In this document: positions 10,496 to 18,263 of the stretch, piece after piece | Layout of the letters: each line of letters starts with the position of its first letter | Numbering within the stretch: position 1 is the stretch's first letter | Source of the DNA: Chloracidobacterium sp. UBA3360 | Lineage (GTDB): Bacteria; Acidobacteriota; Blastocatellia; Pyrinomonadales; Pyrinomonadaceae | Assembly (NCBI GenBank): GCA_002360555.1 | Contig: DEQS01000100.1 | Span: 32,872-87,968 of the forward strand | Reading direction: 5' to 3' | DNA: 55,097 nt | Made by a program: the position numbers and the translations under genes | The notes under the pieces: generated by a model | What the model saw: the letters and a program-made list of their open reading frames with translations, nothing else | What the model was told of the DNA's origin: nothing | The model's database searches: none

Positions 10496-11143
10496 ATGAA
10501 CGACGAAGAAACAATTATCGACGCAGAGGACGAGGGAAAGATCCCCGTCAACGACAAACGCCGATTTAACGCTGACGGCGAGATGGTCGCCGAGGACGAA
10601 AAGCAAGCCGAGCCCACGAAATCGGTGAACGAGATCGTGCTTGAGGCAGCCCTCAAAGCCGAGATGGAGCGGCGTGAAGCGGCTGAATCAAAGCTGGTCG
10701 GCGTACAGGCTAAGTTTGAAGAGGCAAAGGCGAATCTCGAGCGCGAGACATCGGAGATGCGCACGCGTTTGATGAAAACCCTTGAGGACCGGTCAAAGCA
10801 GGCTCAATTTAATTTCCTAACGACGCTGCTGCCGGTGCTCGACAATCTAAATCTTGCGGTCGCGGCAAGCGAGACCGATCCGTCAGTCGATCATCTGCGG
10901 AGCGGTGTTATTGGGACGGCACGCAGCTTTGAGCAAGCACTGATCAGCGTTGGGGTCGAGCCGATCGCATCGGTCGGAGCCGATTTTGATCCTGAGCTGC
11001 ATGAGGCGGTGGACATGGCGCCCGCCGAAGAAGACGGCAAGATCATCAAAGAATATTCCCGCGGGTATAAATTTGGCGACAAATTGTTGCGTCCGGCACG
11101 GGTTCAGGTCGGCAAGGCAATGGCCGATTCGGCAGGGGAATAA
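10496..11143 (+). CDS. grpE: Nucleotide exchange factor GrpE
   Basis: Releases ADP from DnaK. It has 215 residues: an acidic disordered N terminus (NDEETIIDAEDEG), a long helix/coiled coil at about residues 45-100, the four-helix core with FLTTLLPVLDNLNLAV, and the C-terminal beta domain ending in GYKFGDKLLRPARVQVGK, the hallmark of the family. The ATG at 10496 follows an AAGAGA ribosome site; an in-frame GTG at 10478 is less likely. Unusually, grpE sits between two Hsp100 genes with no dnaK or dnaJ in the window. Confidence 0.97.
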   Translation: MNDEETIIDAEDEGKIPVNDKRRFNADGEMVAEDEKQAEPTKSVNEIVLEAALKAEMERREAAESKLVGVQAKFEEAKANLERETSEMRTRLMKTLEDRSKQAQFNFLTTLLPVLDNLNLAVAASETDPSVDHLRSGVIGTARSFEQALISVGVEPIASVGADFDPELHEAVDMAPAEEDGKIIKEYSRGYKFGDKLLRPARVQVGKAMADSAGE

Positions 11144-11263
11144 GCCGCCGACTGGCAAAGTCGAATTTCCTTTTCGGCGCTCACGGCAAATGTTATTATT
11201 GAATTTAGGCAAATCAACTCCCCTCCGTTGGCATCGTAGTTTTTGAGTTCACACAAGGGTTTT

Positions 11264-13543
11264 ATGGCAGATATAGACGCATACAAGGATAAGTTTAGCG
11301 AGAGCGGACAACGGATTTTGGAGACCGCACTGAGTGAGTCGAAAAAACGCGAGCAGAATTATGTTTCGATCGAGCATATCCTGCACGCGATCACATTCGA
11401 AGAGGACGAGCTTTTTACCTCGACGATGCGCGATCTCGCCGTTGACCCGCGTTCGGTCAAGTTGCTCATCGAAAAGCGAATGGAGGACGGCCGCCAGCAC
11501 AGCGGCAAAGGGTATCGCATCGCACCCGAGACGACCGAGCTATTCAAACGCGCGATGGACCGTGCGCGTTCGCAAGGCCGCCGCGTCATCGATGCCGCCG
11601 ACATTTTCTACGTCCTATCCAACGACGAACGCAGCGTCCTAAATGATGTGCTGCAAAATCTTGGCGTTCCGTCCGAAGAGGTCGCCCAGAGCGCACGCAC
11701 ACGAATCCGCAAGCGTGAAAAAGAAGAGGAACGCGTCCGGCAAAAATACGAGCTGCCGAGTTTCCTGCGCCATTTTGGCGTTTCGATGAACAAGATGGCA
11801 CGTCAGGACAAGATCCCGCCGACCATCGGCCGCGATCAGGAGATCCGTCAGATGATCGAGATCCTGTCGCACCGCGAGCGGTCAAATTCGCCGATGCTTG
11901 TCGGCGAGCCCGGCGTTGGCAAAACCGCCGTCGTTGAGGGACTCGCGCGTCTGATAGAGCTAGAGCCGGAAAAAGTCCCGGCACGTCTGCGCGATTCGCA
12001 CATTGTGCAGCTGCAGATGGGCGGGCTTGTGGCCGGGACGATGCTTCGCGGAATGTTCGAAGAGCGTATCAAAGGCATCATCGACGAGGTCAAAGAAAAA
12101 GACAACATCATCCTCTTCATTGACGAAGCCCACACCATCATCGGTGCCGGAGCCGCGATGGGGACGACGTCGGATGCGGCGAATATGTTCAAATCGGCCC
12201 TCGCTCGCGGCGAACTGAGGATCATCGGTGCGACGACGATCACCGAATACAAAGAATACATCAGCGACGACGAGGCTCTCGCGCGGCGTTTTCGCCTGGT
12301 CAATGTTGCCGAGCCGACCATCGACGAGACCAAAGAGATCTTGCTCGGCGTGCGGCCGCGGCTTGAGAAAAATTACTCGGTCACGATCTCGGACGAGGCT
12401 ATTAATATGGCGCTCGAGATGTCGCCGAAATACATCCGCAATCTGCATCTGCCGGACAAGGCGATCGGCTGGCTCGACACGGCTTCGGTCAAGGTCGAGA
12501 TCGGTGAACTTACCGACATGATCGTCCGGCCCGAGCATATTATCGATGTCATTTCTCAGGAATCGCGTATTCCTAAGGACATGATCTATCGCGACACCTC
12601 CGACCGTTTTTCGGCGATGGAAGCCGATCTCGGAAATCGTGTCATCGGACAGCAGGATGCCGTCCGTGCGGTTGCCGAGCGCCTGCGTCTTAACAAAGGC
12701 CCGCTCAAAGAAAATCATTACGCGCCGGATGGCGTGCTGCTTTTCCTCGGCCCGACCGGCGTAGGAAAAACCGAGCTTGCCAAGGCAGTTGCCGAATTTA
12801 TGTTTGGCGACGAGAGCAAGATGGTGCGTATCGACATGTCCGAATACGGCGACGGCACCATCGGTATCGAAAAACTGATTGGCATGCCCCGCGGCATTGT
12901 CGGCAGCGAACGCGGCGGTTTGCTCACCGAGCAGCTTCGCGACAATCCGTACACGGTGCTGCTGCTCGACGAGGTCGAAAAGGCTTCGCCGTATCTGATG
13001 AACATTTTCCTCCAGGCTTTTGACGAGGGCTGGATCACCGACGGACGCGGTAAAAAGGTTTACTTGTCCGACGCGATCGTCATCATGACGTCAAATCTCG
13101 GCTCGGGTAATTTCAAAAAGTACGAGCAGCCGCTTGGGTTTGGCCAGAAATCGCTGGGCAGCATGAAACAGATCCGCGGCGATGTGATGAAAGCCGCCGA
13201 AGAGCGGTTCACGCCCGAGTTTCGCAACCGCATCGACGAGATCGTCATCTTTGCACCGCTCACGATGGACGAGGTCCGCGAGATCGCAAAGCTCTATATC
13301 GCTAAGATCCAGCGGAACATGGAACGCCAAGGCAAGATCGTCGAGGTCACCGAAGCCGCACTCGATCTGCTGACCGAAAAAGGCTTTAGCCAGACGTACG
13401 GTGCCCGTTTCCTAAAACGCCACATCGATCAAAAGGTAAAATTGCCGATCACCAACGAATGGAAAGCCGCGATCAAGTTTGTCGTCGACGTAGCCGATGG
13501 CGAGCTGACGGTCAAACCCGGCGAGGTTTTTAGCCTTAACTAG
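11264..13543 (+). CDS. Second Hsp100 AAA+ ATPase, ClpA/ClpC-type without M-domain
   Basis: A 759-residue two-module AAA+ unfoldase. Seen: Clp N-domain repeats (residues 1-140; EQNYVSIEHILHAI), a charged linker, first module with GEPGVGKT at 214-221 and pore loop AGTMLRGMFEER, second module with GPTGVGKT at 496-503, and an arginine-finger region FRNRIDEIVIF. Unlike the neighbouring ClpB, only a short stretch separates the two modules, so there is no M-domain. An LGF tripeptide at about 624-626 lies where ClpA and ClpC carry their ClpP-docking loop, so this is probably a protease-coupled unfoldase. No clpP is in the window. The ATG at 11264 is chosen from the N-domain alignment; its ribosome site is weak. 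Confidence 0.9.
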   Translation: MADIDAYKDKFSESGQRILETALSESKKREQNYVSIEHILHAITFEEDELFTSTMRDLAVDPRSVKLLIEKRMEDGRQHSGKGYRIAPETTELFKRAMDRARSQGRRVIDAADIFYVLSNDERSVLNDVLQNLGVPSEEVAQSARTRIRKREKEEERVRQKYELPSFLRHFGVSMNKMARQDKIPPTIGRDQEIRQMIEILSHRERSNSPMLVGEPGVGKTAVVEGLARLIELEPEKVPARLRDSHIVQLQMGGLVAGTMLRGMFEERIKGIIDEVKEKDNIILFIDEAHTIIGAGAAMGTTSDAANMFKSALARGELRIIGATTITEYKEYISDDEALARRFRLVNVAEPTIDETKEILLGVRPRLEKNYSVTISDEAINMALEMSPKYIRNLHLPDKAIGWLDTASVKVEIGELTDMIVRPEHIIDVISQESRIPKDMIYRDTSDRFSAMEADLGNRVIGQQDAVRAVAERLRLNKGPLKENHYAPDGVLLFLGPTGVGKTELAKAVAEFMFGDESKMVRIDMSEYGDGTIGIEKLIGMPRGIVGSERGGLLTEQLRDNPYTVLLLDEVEKASPYLMNIFLQAFDEGWITDGRGKKVYLSDAIVIMTSNLGSGNFKKYEQPLGFGQKSLGSMKQIRGDVMKAAEERFTPEFRNRIDEIVIFAPLTMDEVREIAKLYIAKIQRNMERQGKIVEVTEAALDLLTEKGFSQTYGARFLKRHIDQKVKLPITNEWKAAIKFVVDVADGELTVKPGEVFSLN

Positions 13544-13553
13544 GTTTCGAGCT

Positions 13554-13588
13554 CCCCTCCTTACGAAGGAGGGGTGGCCGCTTCGGCC
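13554..13588. repeat. Paired palindromes, probable bidirectional terminator/REP-like element
   Basis: CCCCTCCTT-ACG-AAGGAGGGG (13554-13574) is immediately followed by GGCCG-CTT-CGGCC (13576-13588). They lie ten bases after the Hsp100 stop codon. The two GC-rich hairpins resemble REP-type intergenic elements and could end the heat-shock transcript, although no clear T-tract follows. Confidence 0.6.
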
Positions 13589-13673
13589 GGGGTGGTTCTC
13601 TAAGATTCAAACCCGCACGAAAATTACCGCATCAAAGGCTTTGTTGATAAAATATCGGCAAAGCCTTTTAATT

Positions 13674-14492
13674 ATGATCGCTAACAAATTTCGTCTCATA
13701 AATCTTTGCGTTCTCGTTTCGATAGCCGTCTGCACGGCGGCCGCACAAGAAACACCAAAAGATCCGCCAAAAGACCCGCAAACAGAAAAGGCCGAGGCGG
13801 TCATTGCCAAAGCGGTTCAGGCCGTCGGCGGCGACCGTTATTTACAGGTGCGTTCGTTGGTGGGGCGTGGTAAATACAGCGTTTTGAAAGATGGAGCGGT
13901 TGCCTCGTTTCAGTCGTTTGTCGATGTGATGGTTTACCCTGACAAGGAAAGGGCAGAGTTTCGCGGCGGCGGCACGCAGCTCACTCAGGTAAATACGGGC
14001 GACACCGGCTGGGTGTACGACGGCGATCAGGATGTCATCAAGGTCCAGACCGAGACGCAGGTCGCAAATTTCAAACAGGGCCTCCGCACAAGTCTCGACC
14101 ATCTGCTGCGAGGCCACTGGAAAGGCAGCGCGACACTCGCCTATCTGGGAAGGCGCCCCGCGACGCTTGGCAAACGAAACGACGCGATCCGGCTCACCTA
14201 CGCCGACGGCCTCGTAGTCGAATTTGAATTTGCCTCCGACGACGGCCTGCCGCAAAAAGCTATGTACAAACGCGTAGGTTTCGACGGCGAAGAGGTCAAA
14301 GAAGAGGACCGCTACGCCCAGTTTGTCGAGACAGGCGGCATCCGCTCACCCTACATCATCGACCACCTCACCGACGGCAAACCCTCATCCCGTATCAACT
14401 ACGAATCCATCGAATTCAACAAACCCATCCCCGACTCGATCTTCGCCAAACCCGCGAACGTCAAAGATGCGAAGAAAGATATAAAACCCTGA
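13674..14492 (+). CDS. Secreted protein, LolA-like/outer-membrane lipoprotein-sorting-like fold
   Basis: 272 residues with a signal peptide (hydrophobic to about residue 23, cleavage near AAAQ) and then a short Pro/Lys/Asp-rich linker. The mature part begins AEAVIAKAVQAVGGDRYLQVRSL and continues in beta-rich segments such as GKYSVLKDG, YPDKERAEF, GWVYDGDQDV and IRLTYADGLVVEFEF. That pattern resembles LolA/LolB-like lipoprotein-binding barrels annotated in Acidobacteria. It has no lipobox, so it is probably periplasmic. The start is the ATG at 13674 because the signal peptide begins there; the upstream in-frame codon at 13641 is unlikely. Function unknown, fold assignment tentative. Confidence 0.7.
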   Translation: MIANKFRLINLCVLVSIAVCTAAAQETPKDPPKDPQTEKAEAVIAKAVQAVGGDRYLQVRSLVGRGKYSVLKDGAVASFQSFVDVMVYPDKERAEFRGGGTQLTQVNTGDTGWVYDGDQDVIKVQTETQVANFKQGLRTSLDHLLRGHWKGSATLAYLGRRPATLGKRNDAIRLTYADGLVVEFEFASDDGLPQKAMYKRVGFDGEEVKEEDRYAQFVETGGIRSPYIIDHLTDGKPSSRINYESIEFNKPIPDSIFAKPANVKDAKKDIKP

Positions 14493-14675
14493 TATTCAAT
14501 TTCCAGGATCTCGTCGCAGGCGGACCCTGATTCTGCTTGCGTCCTTTTTTTCATGTTCCGAGCGTGCGGTTGTGAGACTAGTCCTAATCCCTTGTTTGAG
14601 TAAGATCCACTCAAAAAAAGTCGTGCGCCTGCGTAGGTAGTTATGTTAATGTGGAGCCATTAAGGAAGGACTCCT

Positions 14676-15737
14676 ATGGCGTGGATCTTTAAGACCGTAG
14701 CAGAAGCATCGACACACCTCGGCATCTCCCAATCGGGTGTTCGCGGACGAATTCGGCGAGGCGAACTCGATTCAACTGTGATCGACGGTGTAATACATGT
14801 GCGATTTGATGCGGCACTGCAAGGACAGGTTCAACAGGGAATAAATGTTTCTCCACCAGTGGGCGATCCTTGGGGCCGAAGAAATTTCATTCTTCAAATT
14901 GGGGCGTTACTTACTACGATAGCTTGCTCCGACGGGGCTCTGCGATATTGGGACGAACTAAATCGAGAAACCCTCGGAAAATCGCCAAAGGACATTGAGC
15001 GCATCTTTTCCCATTTTTCTAATATTGAAGTCGTGCCCGGAATGGTCCACCCCGCATTTTTGGGTAAACCTCATCCCGACATTGTCGAGGCCCAAAATGA
15101 CCTATTACCTTTTTTCCCAGCCAAACAAGTTGAAATCTTGAAATTGGACGATCTGCCAAAACCCAATATTGATGGGAATATGTTGCTTATTGGGGGACCG
15201 GTTTCGAATGCAATTAGTCGAACCTTGAGGGGCTTCAAGCTAAAGAACGGTAAGTTAGTAAGCAATGGCAAACTGCAACGTGAACTTGGATGGGAGTTTC
15301 ACTATTCGGAGGAGAAAGGGCAGCCAGGATTTCGCCGTTACGTTAATGGCACGATGGTCGAATCGAAACCGAAATATATTACCGGAGGGCTGCAAAAGAG
15401 TGCCCTGAATATGCTATCGGCATCTTTTGATCCCGTAACCCGATTTCTTGACTCGGATTTACTTCTTATTACCCATATCCAGAATATTGTAGGTAAACAA
15501 AGTCAAGGAAATGACATTATTGATATCGCCGACCTACACGGTCAAGGCGACAAGGGGTTTGCGAAGATACTGGACGACGATCAGCTAAGAAACGAACTAT
15601 TTGAAGCGACGGGTAAAAAAGGTATTAACCATTTTCAAGCCCTGTATAGTGTGCCTGTTATCCATGACCATCTCCGGAAAACCACGACCGCTGGAAAGCC
15701 GAAATTACTCGATATATTCAAGATAGGTAAGCGATAA
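14676..15737 (+). CDS. Unrecognised protein with HTH-like N terminus and GGP-x-SN domain
   Basis: 353 residues. Residues 3-45 (FKTVAEASTHLGISQSGVRG, then RIRRGELD and IDGVIHVRF) look like an excisionase/MerR-type helix-turn-helix that reads a DNA site. The rest is one globular region with alternating beta and alpha segments. Recurrent-looking motifs are LLIGGPVSN at 170-178, LLLITHIQN at 262-270 and ADLHGQGDKG at 285-294, reminiscent of a Rossmann-like ligand-binding or sensor module, but I cannot name a family. An AGGAAGG ribosome site precedes the ATG. Base and codon use are AT-richer than the flanking genes, and the gene is convergent with two equally AT-rich genes, suggesting a transferred island. 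Could be a ligand-responsive regulator. Confidence 0.75.
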   Translation: MAWIFKTVAEASTHLGISQSGVRGRIRRGELDSTVIDGVIHVRFDAALQGQVQQGINVSPPVGDPWGRRNFILQIGALLTTIACSDGALRYWDELNRETLGKSPKDIERIFSHFSNIEVVPGMVHPAFLGKPHPDIVEAQNDLLPFFPAKQVEILKLDDLPKPNIDGNMLLIGGPVSNAISRTLRGFKLKNGKLVSNGKLQRELGWEFHYSEEKGQPGFRRYVNGTMVESKPKYITGGLQKSALNMLSASFDPVTRFLDSDLLLITHIQNIVGKQSQGNDIIDIADLHGQGDKGFAKILDDDQLRNELFEATGKKGINHFQALYSVPVIHDHLRKTTTAGKPKLLDIFKIGKR

Positions 15738-15773
15738 CGTTATTCATCACAGGCCTGCCCCCGATTCTGATTC

Positions 15774-16349
15774 TTATCCTGTGGGCTCGTCAAAAACTAG
15801 ACCGTTCTCGGCGAGAAACTCATGCCAATCTGCTATGCATTCCCGAGCAAGATCGATGGCATTTCGCGTGAGTTTATCCATGGTAAACACAACCGTTGCC
15901 GTTGCTATAGGAACACCTTTTCGATTCGATCGTGAAACGAAAACCGTATCCCCGTCATTGGGATTTTTCTTAAACTCGGCGAAAAGATGCTTACCAGTAA
16001 TTCCCAACGGTGTGTCAATGCTATAAGCCATATTAATTTTCGTTAGGGGCCTTCCAGAACGTGGAGGCTTCGTCAGCCCTGCATGTTTGAAGGAATTGCA
16101 GATGTCCGCGGCAATCGATAATGCATCACTTTTATTGATAAATGCTTCAACATCCTTCGCATTCCTAATCCTTGGATCTTTCTTTAAATAGTCCTTAAGG
16201 TGATAACACTGCTGAAAGAAAACTTTAGCCTTGTCCAAAACCGCGTCGTCACCAATTACGGCATGTTTCCCAAGGTTGGTTGCCAGCAACTCGATTTCGG
16301 CGAACGCTCTTACCATACTTTGATATTGATCCTCAGCGTTGTAATTCAT
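15774..16349 (-). CDS. Hypothetical helical protein, HEPN-like
   Basis: 191 residues. The first half is predicted mostly helical. It carries the segment ADICNSFKHAGL (residues 81-92), with the D-x2-N-x2-KH arrangement seen in several uncharacterised bacterial families; HEPN-type helical RNases have comparable polar motifs. The second half appears beta-rich (GDTVFVSRSNRKG, TATVVFTMDKL). I chose the ATG at 16349: it starts 11 bases after the upstream gene ends, whereas the longer frame to 16394 would overlap that gene. It is likely co-transcribed with the following HEPN-like gene. Function not known. Confidence 0.65.
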   Translation of the reverse strand: MNYNAEDQYQSMVRAFAEIELLATNLGKHAVIGDDAVLDKAKVFFQQCYHLKDYLKKDPRIRNAKDVEAFINKSDALSIAADICNSFKHAGLTKPPRSGRPLTKINMAYSIDTPLGITGKHLFAEFKKNPNDGDTVFVSRSNRKGVPIATATVVFTMDKLTRNAIDLARECIADWHEFLAENGLVFDEPTG

Positions 16350-16360
16350 ACTTCGATACC

Positions 16361-17359
16361 TCAATCGGACATGTTGTGACGTGAGAAGTCCCACGATAAG
16401 GGTTGTCCATCAGACGCCCGTATCTCAAGCTCCCGAAACTCGGAGAATAGCTTATTTTCGAATAATAGCGGATTTGTCCGTCCCATCAATATCTGCGTGC
16501 ACACGTTTGCGAAAATAATAGCGTCTAACCGGTATTCCCTTTGGCGTGCCGGATGCCACGTTCCGCTTTTACGAGCCGTGTGATGGTGGAGAAAACCACG
16601 GGTTTCAACCAGGTATTTGGCGATTTCAGGGTTAGTCTTATGGAGGAACCTCTCCTTATACTCATCCATCGATTCCGCAGGGAAATGTTCTCGGTGATCC
16701 TCAGCCGCCTTCAAGTAGTCAAATGCTACTGTGAGCTCTTCTGATTTGCAGAATTCTGCGATGACCTGAGAGCTCTTAAATTTTCCGTTGGCAAACAAAT
16801 TCTCCAACACAAAATAAAAGTCATAGATCGCGTCAATATATCTGCGTTCTCCAAGGTCGAGGCGACCTCGACGGTAGAAGTTTAATGGGGTTTCTATGTC
16901 CGCCAACTTGTCGCGAATAAGTATGGTTCGCACGTACAAATCCAACGGGGCTGGGCCTCGAGTACGTTCCGAGCGACTCCTCTCGCATGCGGTGAAGGCA
17001 GTCAACTGCAACTTGGCTGTGTCTTCTGGCGTATCAGGTATCCATTCAATTTGCATCGAATCGATATCAATTTCGTCTAGCCCCCAGAGGCATAAACCAC
17101 CTTCAATTGAACGGACTTCGCCAATGATATCGTCGCGAAATGGATCAGGAGGAATTTTAATCTCAGCCTGCGCTAATTGATCCCTTAGCGGCGTGATTGT
17201 AGGTAAGTATTGATCAGGAAAATCTTCAACCGTTACGCTTAGATGCGTGAGCCTTTCGTCTAGGGTTTCCAGCTCATAAGTTCGCGTGTTGTGGATGAAC
17301 TTCAAGCCAGTCGGGAATGTGACCGAGGCCTTAGCTGGAAATTTATACTTACATTTCAT
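16361..17359 (-). CDS. Hypothetical protein with Apea/HEPN-like C-terminal region
   Basis: 332 residues with no signal or membrane segment. Residues 1-130 look like a mixed alpha/beta N-terminal domain. From about 170 the protein is helical (YIDAIYDFYFVLENLFANGK), and it carries RGFLHHHT at 254-261. This matches the R-x4-H pattern of HEPN ribonucleases, and the layout resembles Apea-like HEPN proteins. HEPN domains are common in toxin-antitoxin and phage-defence systems. It is the first gene of a two-gene minus-strand unit in an AT-rich island. The call rests on motif appearance only. Confidence 0.65.
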   Translation of the reverse strand: MKCKYKFPAKASVTFPTGLKFIHNTRTYELETLDERLTHLSVTVEDFPDQYLPTITPLRDQLAQAEIKIPPDPFRDDIIGEVRSIEGGLCLWGLDEIDIDSMQIEWIPDTPEDTAKLQLTAFTACERSRSERTRGPAPLDLYVRTILIRDKLADIETPLNFYRRGRLDLGERRYIDAIYDFYFVLENLFANGKFKSSQVIAEFCKSEELTVAFDYLKAAEDHREHFPAESMDEYKERFLHKTNPEIAKYLVETRGFLHHHTARKSGTWHPARQREYRLDAIIFANVCTQILMGRTNPLLFENKLFSEFRELEIRASDGQPLSWDFSRHNMSD

Positions 17360-17400
17360 GTCGACGATTACTCCGTTGGCAAAATTTTAGCACCACTCAA

Positions 17401-17838
17401 TTATCTTTCACCAAACTTTTCACGCGGGTCGGGTTTCCAGCCGTGGCCGGGGTTGCGGCCTCGGGTTACGCGGATGGTTTCGTTGAGGTCGAGGATCAGG
17501 ATGCCATTGTGGTTGAGCTCGGGTTTGAGAAATGACTCGGTGCCGGCGATGTGGATACGGTTTTGGCGGATGAATTGCGAACCCGGAATATAGTACGCGC
17601 CAAAGGTTTTTGCGATAAGCGGTATCGAGCCGGGGTTTTTTGGATCGGCGGGCTCGACCGCTATCTTATTTAGCGTCGGTTCGAAATACAGCGTCACCGA
17701 TTTCGGTCGGCCCAGATCAACATGCATCTGACGCCCGATGTGTATCTGGCCGATATGATTGATCGTGATGTGGTGCCGGTTAAACCCGCGCACCTTTTCG
17801 ATGCCTTTGAATTTTACCCAGTTTCCGTGCAGCGACAT
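17401..17838 (-). CDS. Small conserved protein of unknown function, paralogue of the gene at 23721
   Basis: 145 residues, cytoplasmic, no known domain. It shares a frame of conserved positions with the 126-residue protein at 23721-24101: an N-terminal W and VR, a hydrophobic strand with H and G-x-I, a turn LGxP-xx-V-x-L-x-F, an F-x-x-x-x-x-I region, and the ending E-x-x-x-G-x-LILDLN. The N-terminal part (ITINHIGQIHIGRQMHVDLG) is reminiscent of AbrB/SpoVT-type swapped-hairpin strands, which would suggest nucleic-acid binding, but that is only a likeness. The ATG at 17838 has a GGAGGTG ribosome site and an excellent promoter upstream. Confidence 0.75.
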   Translation of the reverse strand: MSLHGNWVKFKGIEKVRGFNRHHITINHIGQIHIGRQMHVDLGRPKSVTLYFEPTLNKIAVEPADPKNPGSIPLIAKTFGAYYIPGSQFIRQNRIHIAGTESFLKPELNHNGILILDLNETIRVTRGRNPGHGWKPDPREKFGER

Positions 17839-17868
17839 AAAACACCTCCGTAATGAATTGATGTTTCA

Positions 17869-17897
17869 TAGATAGCACAACGTTGCATCATTGTCAA
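17869..17897 (-). promoter_or_regulatory. Predicted promoter of the small unknown gene at 17401-17838
   Basis: On the minus strand TTGACA (17892-17897) and TATCTA (17869-17874) are spaced 17 bases. The predicted start near 17862 leaves a 24-base leader containing the GGAGGTG ribosome site. Confidence 0.65.
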
Positions 17898-18087
17898 GCC
17901 GTCAGAGGGCTATTTGACTGATCCAACCGCCCTTCATCGTCGTAACCAACATATCTTTTGATGGCATCCATGATGGCACGCGGTTTGAACCGACCTATCT
18001 TGTGGGTCGCTTTGATACGAAAAATGAGCAAAAGTTCGCTTGTGACACAAAGAAAAAGGCGACCCTAAGGCCGCCTCTTTTCAATTG

Positions 18088-18228
18088 CCTCCACCTTTAG
18101 GTGGAGGTTGGGTTGTGAAAATTAGCTAGGGGGTTCTGGCGGTAAAAACCGCCAGTGCTAAAGCCGTAGCCAAATGTTCGGCTAAAGCCGGAGATCAGCG
18201 GGAACCCTAAACCCCGCTCTAAAGAGCG
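18088..18228. repeat. Cluster of short palindromes downstream of RNase E
   Basis: Between 17839 and 18263 there is no gene apart from promoter sequence. The right half holds several perfect palindromes: CCTCCACCT-TT-AGGTGGAGG (18088-18107), CTGGCGGT-AAAA-ACCGCCAG (18136-18155), CGGCT-AA-AGCCG (18179-18190) and CGCTCT-AA-AGAGCG (18215-18228). The last is 35 bases after the RNase E stop and may help end that transcript. The rest look like REP-type intergenic repeats. The left part (about 17900-18085) shows nothing I recognise. Confidence 0.65.
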
Positions 18229-18263
18229 GCGCAATTGATTCGGAGGCCGCCCCCGCCCCCGAG

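Noticed and set aside
14505..15775. Similar words (CAGGC...GATTCTG) at 14515 and 15751 as possible attachment repeats of the AT-rich island
   Set aside because: Only about two thirds of some 29 bases match by eye and the second copy lies between island genes, not at its far edge; no integrase is nearby.
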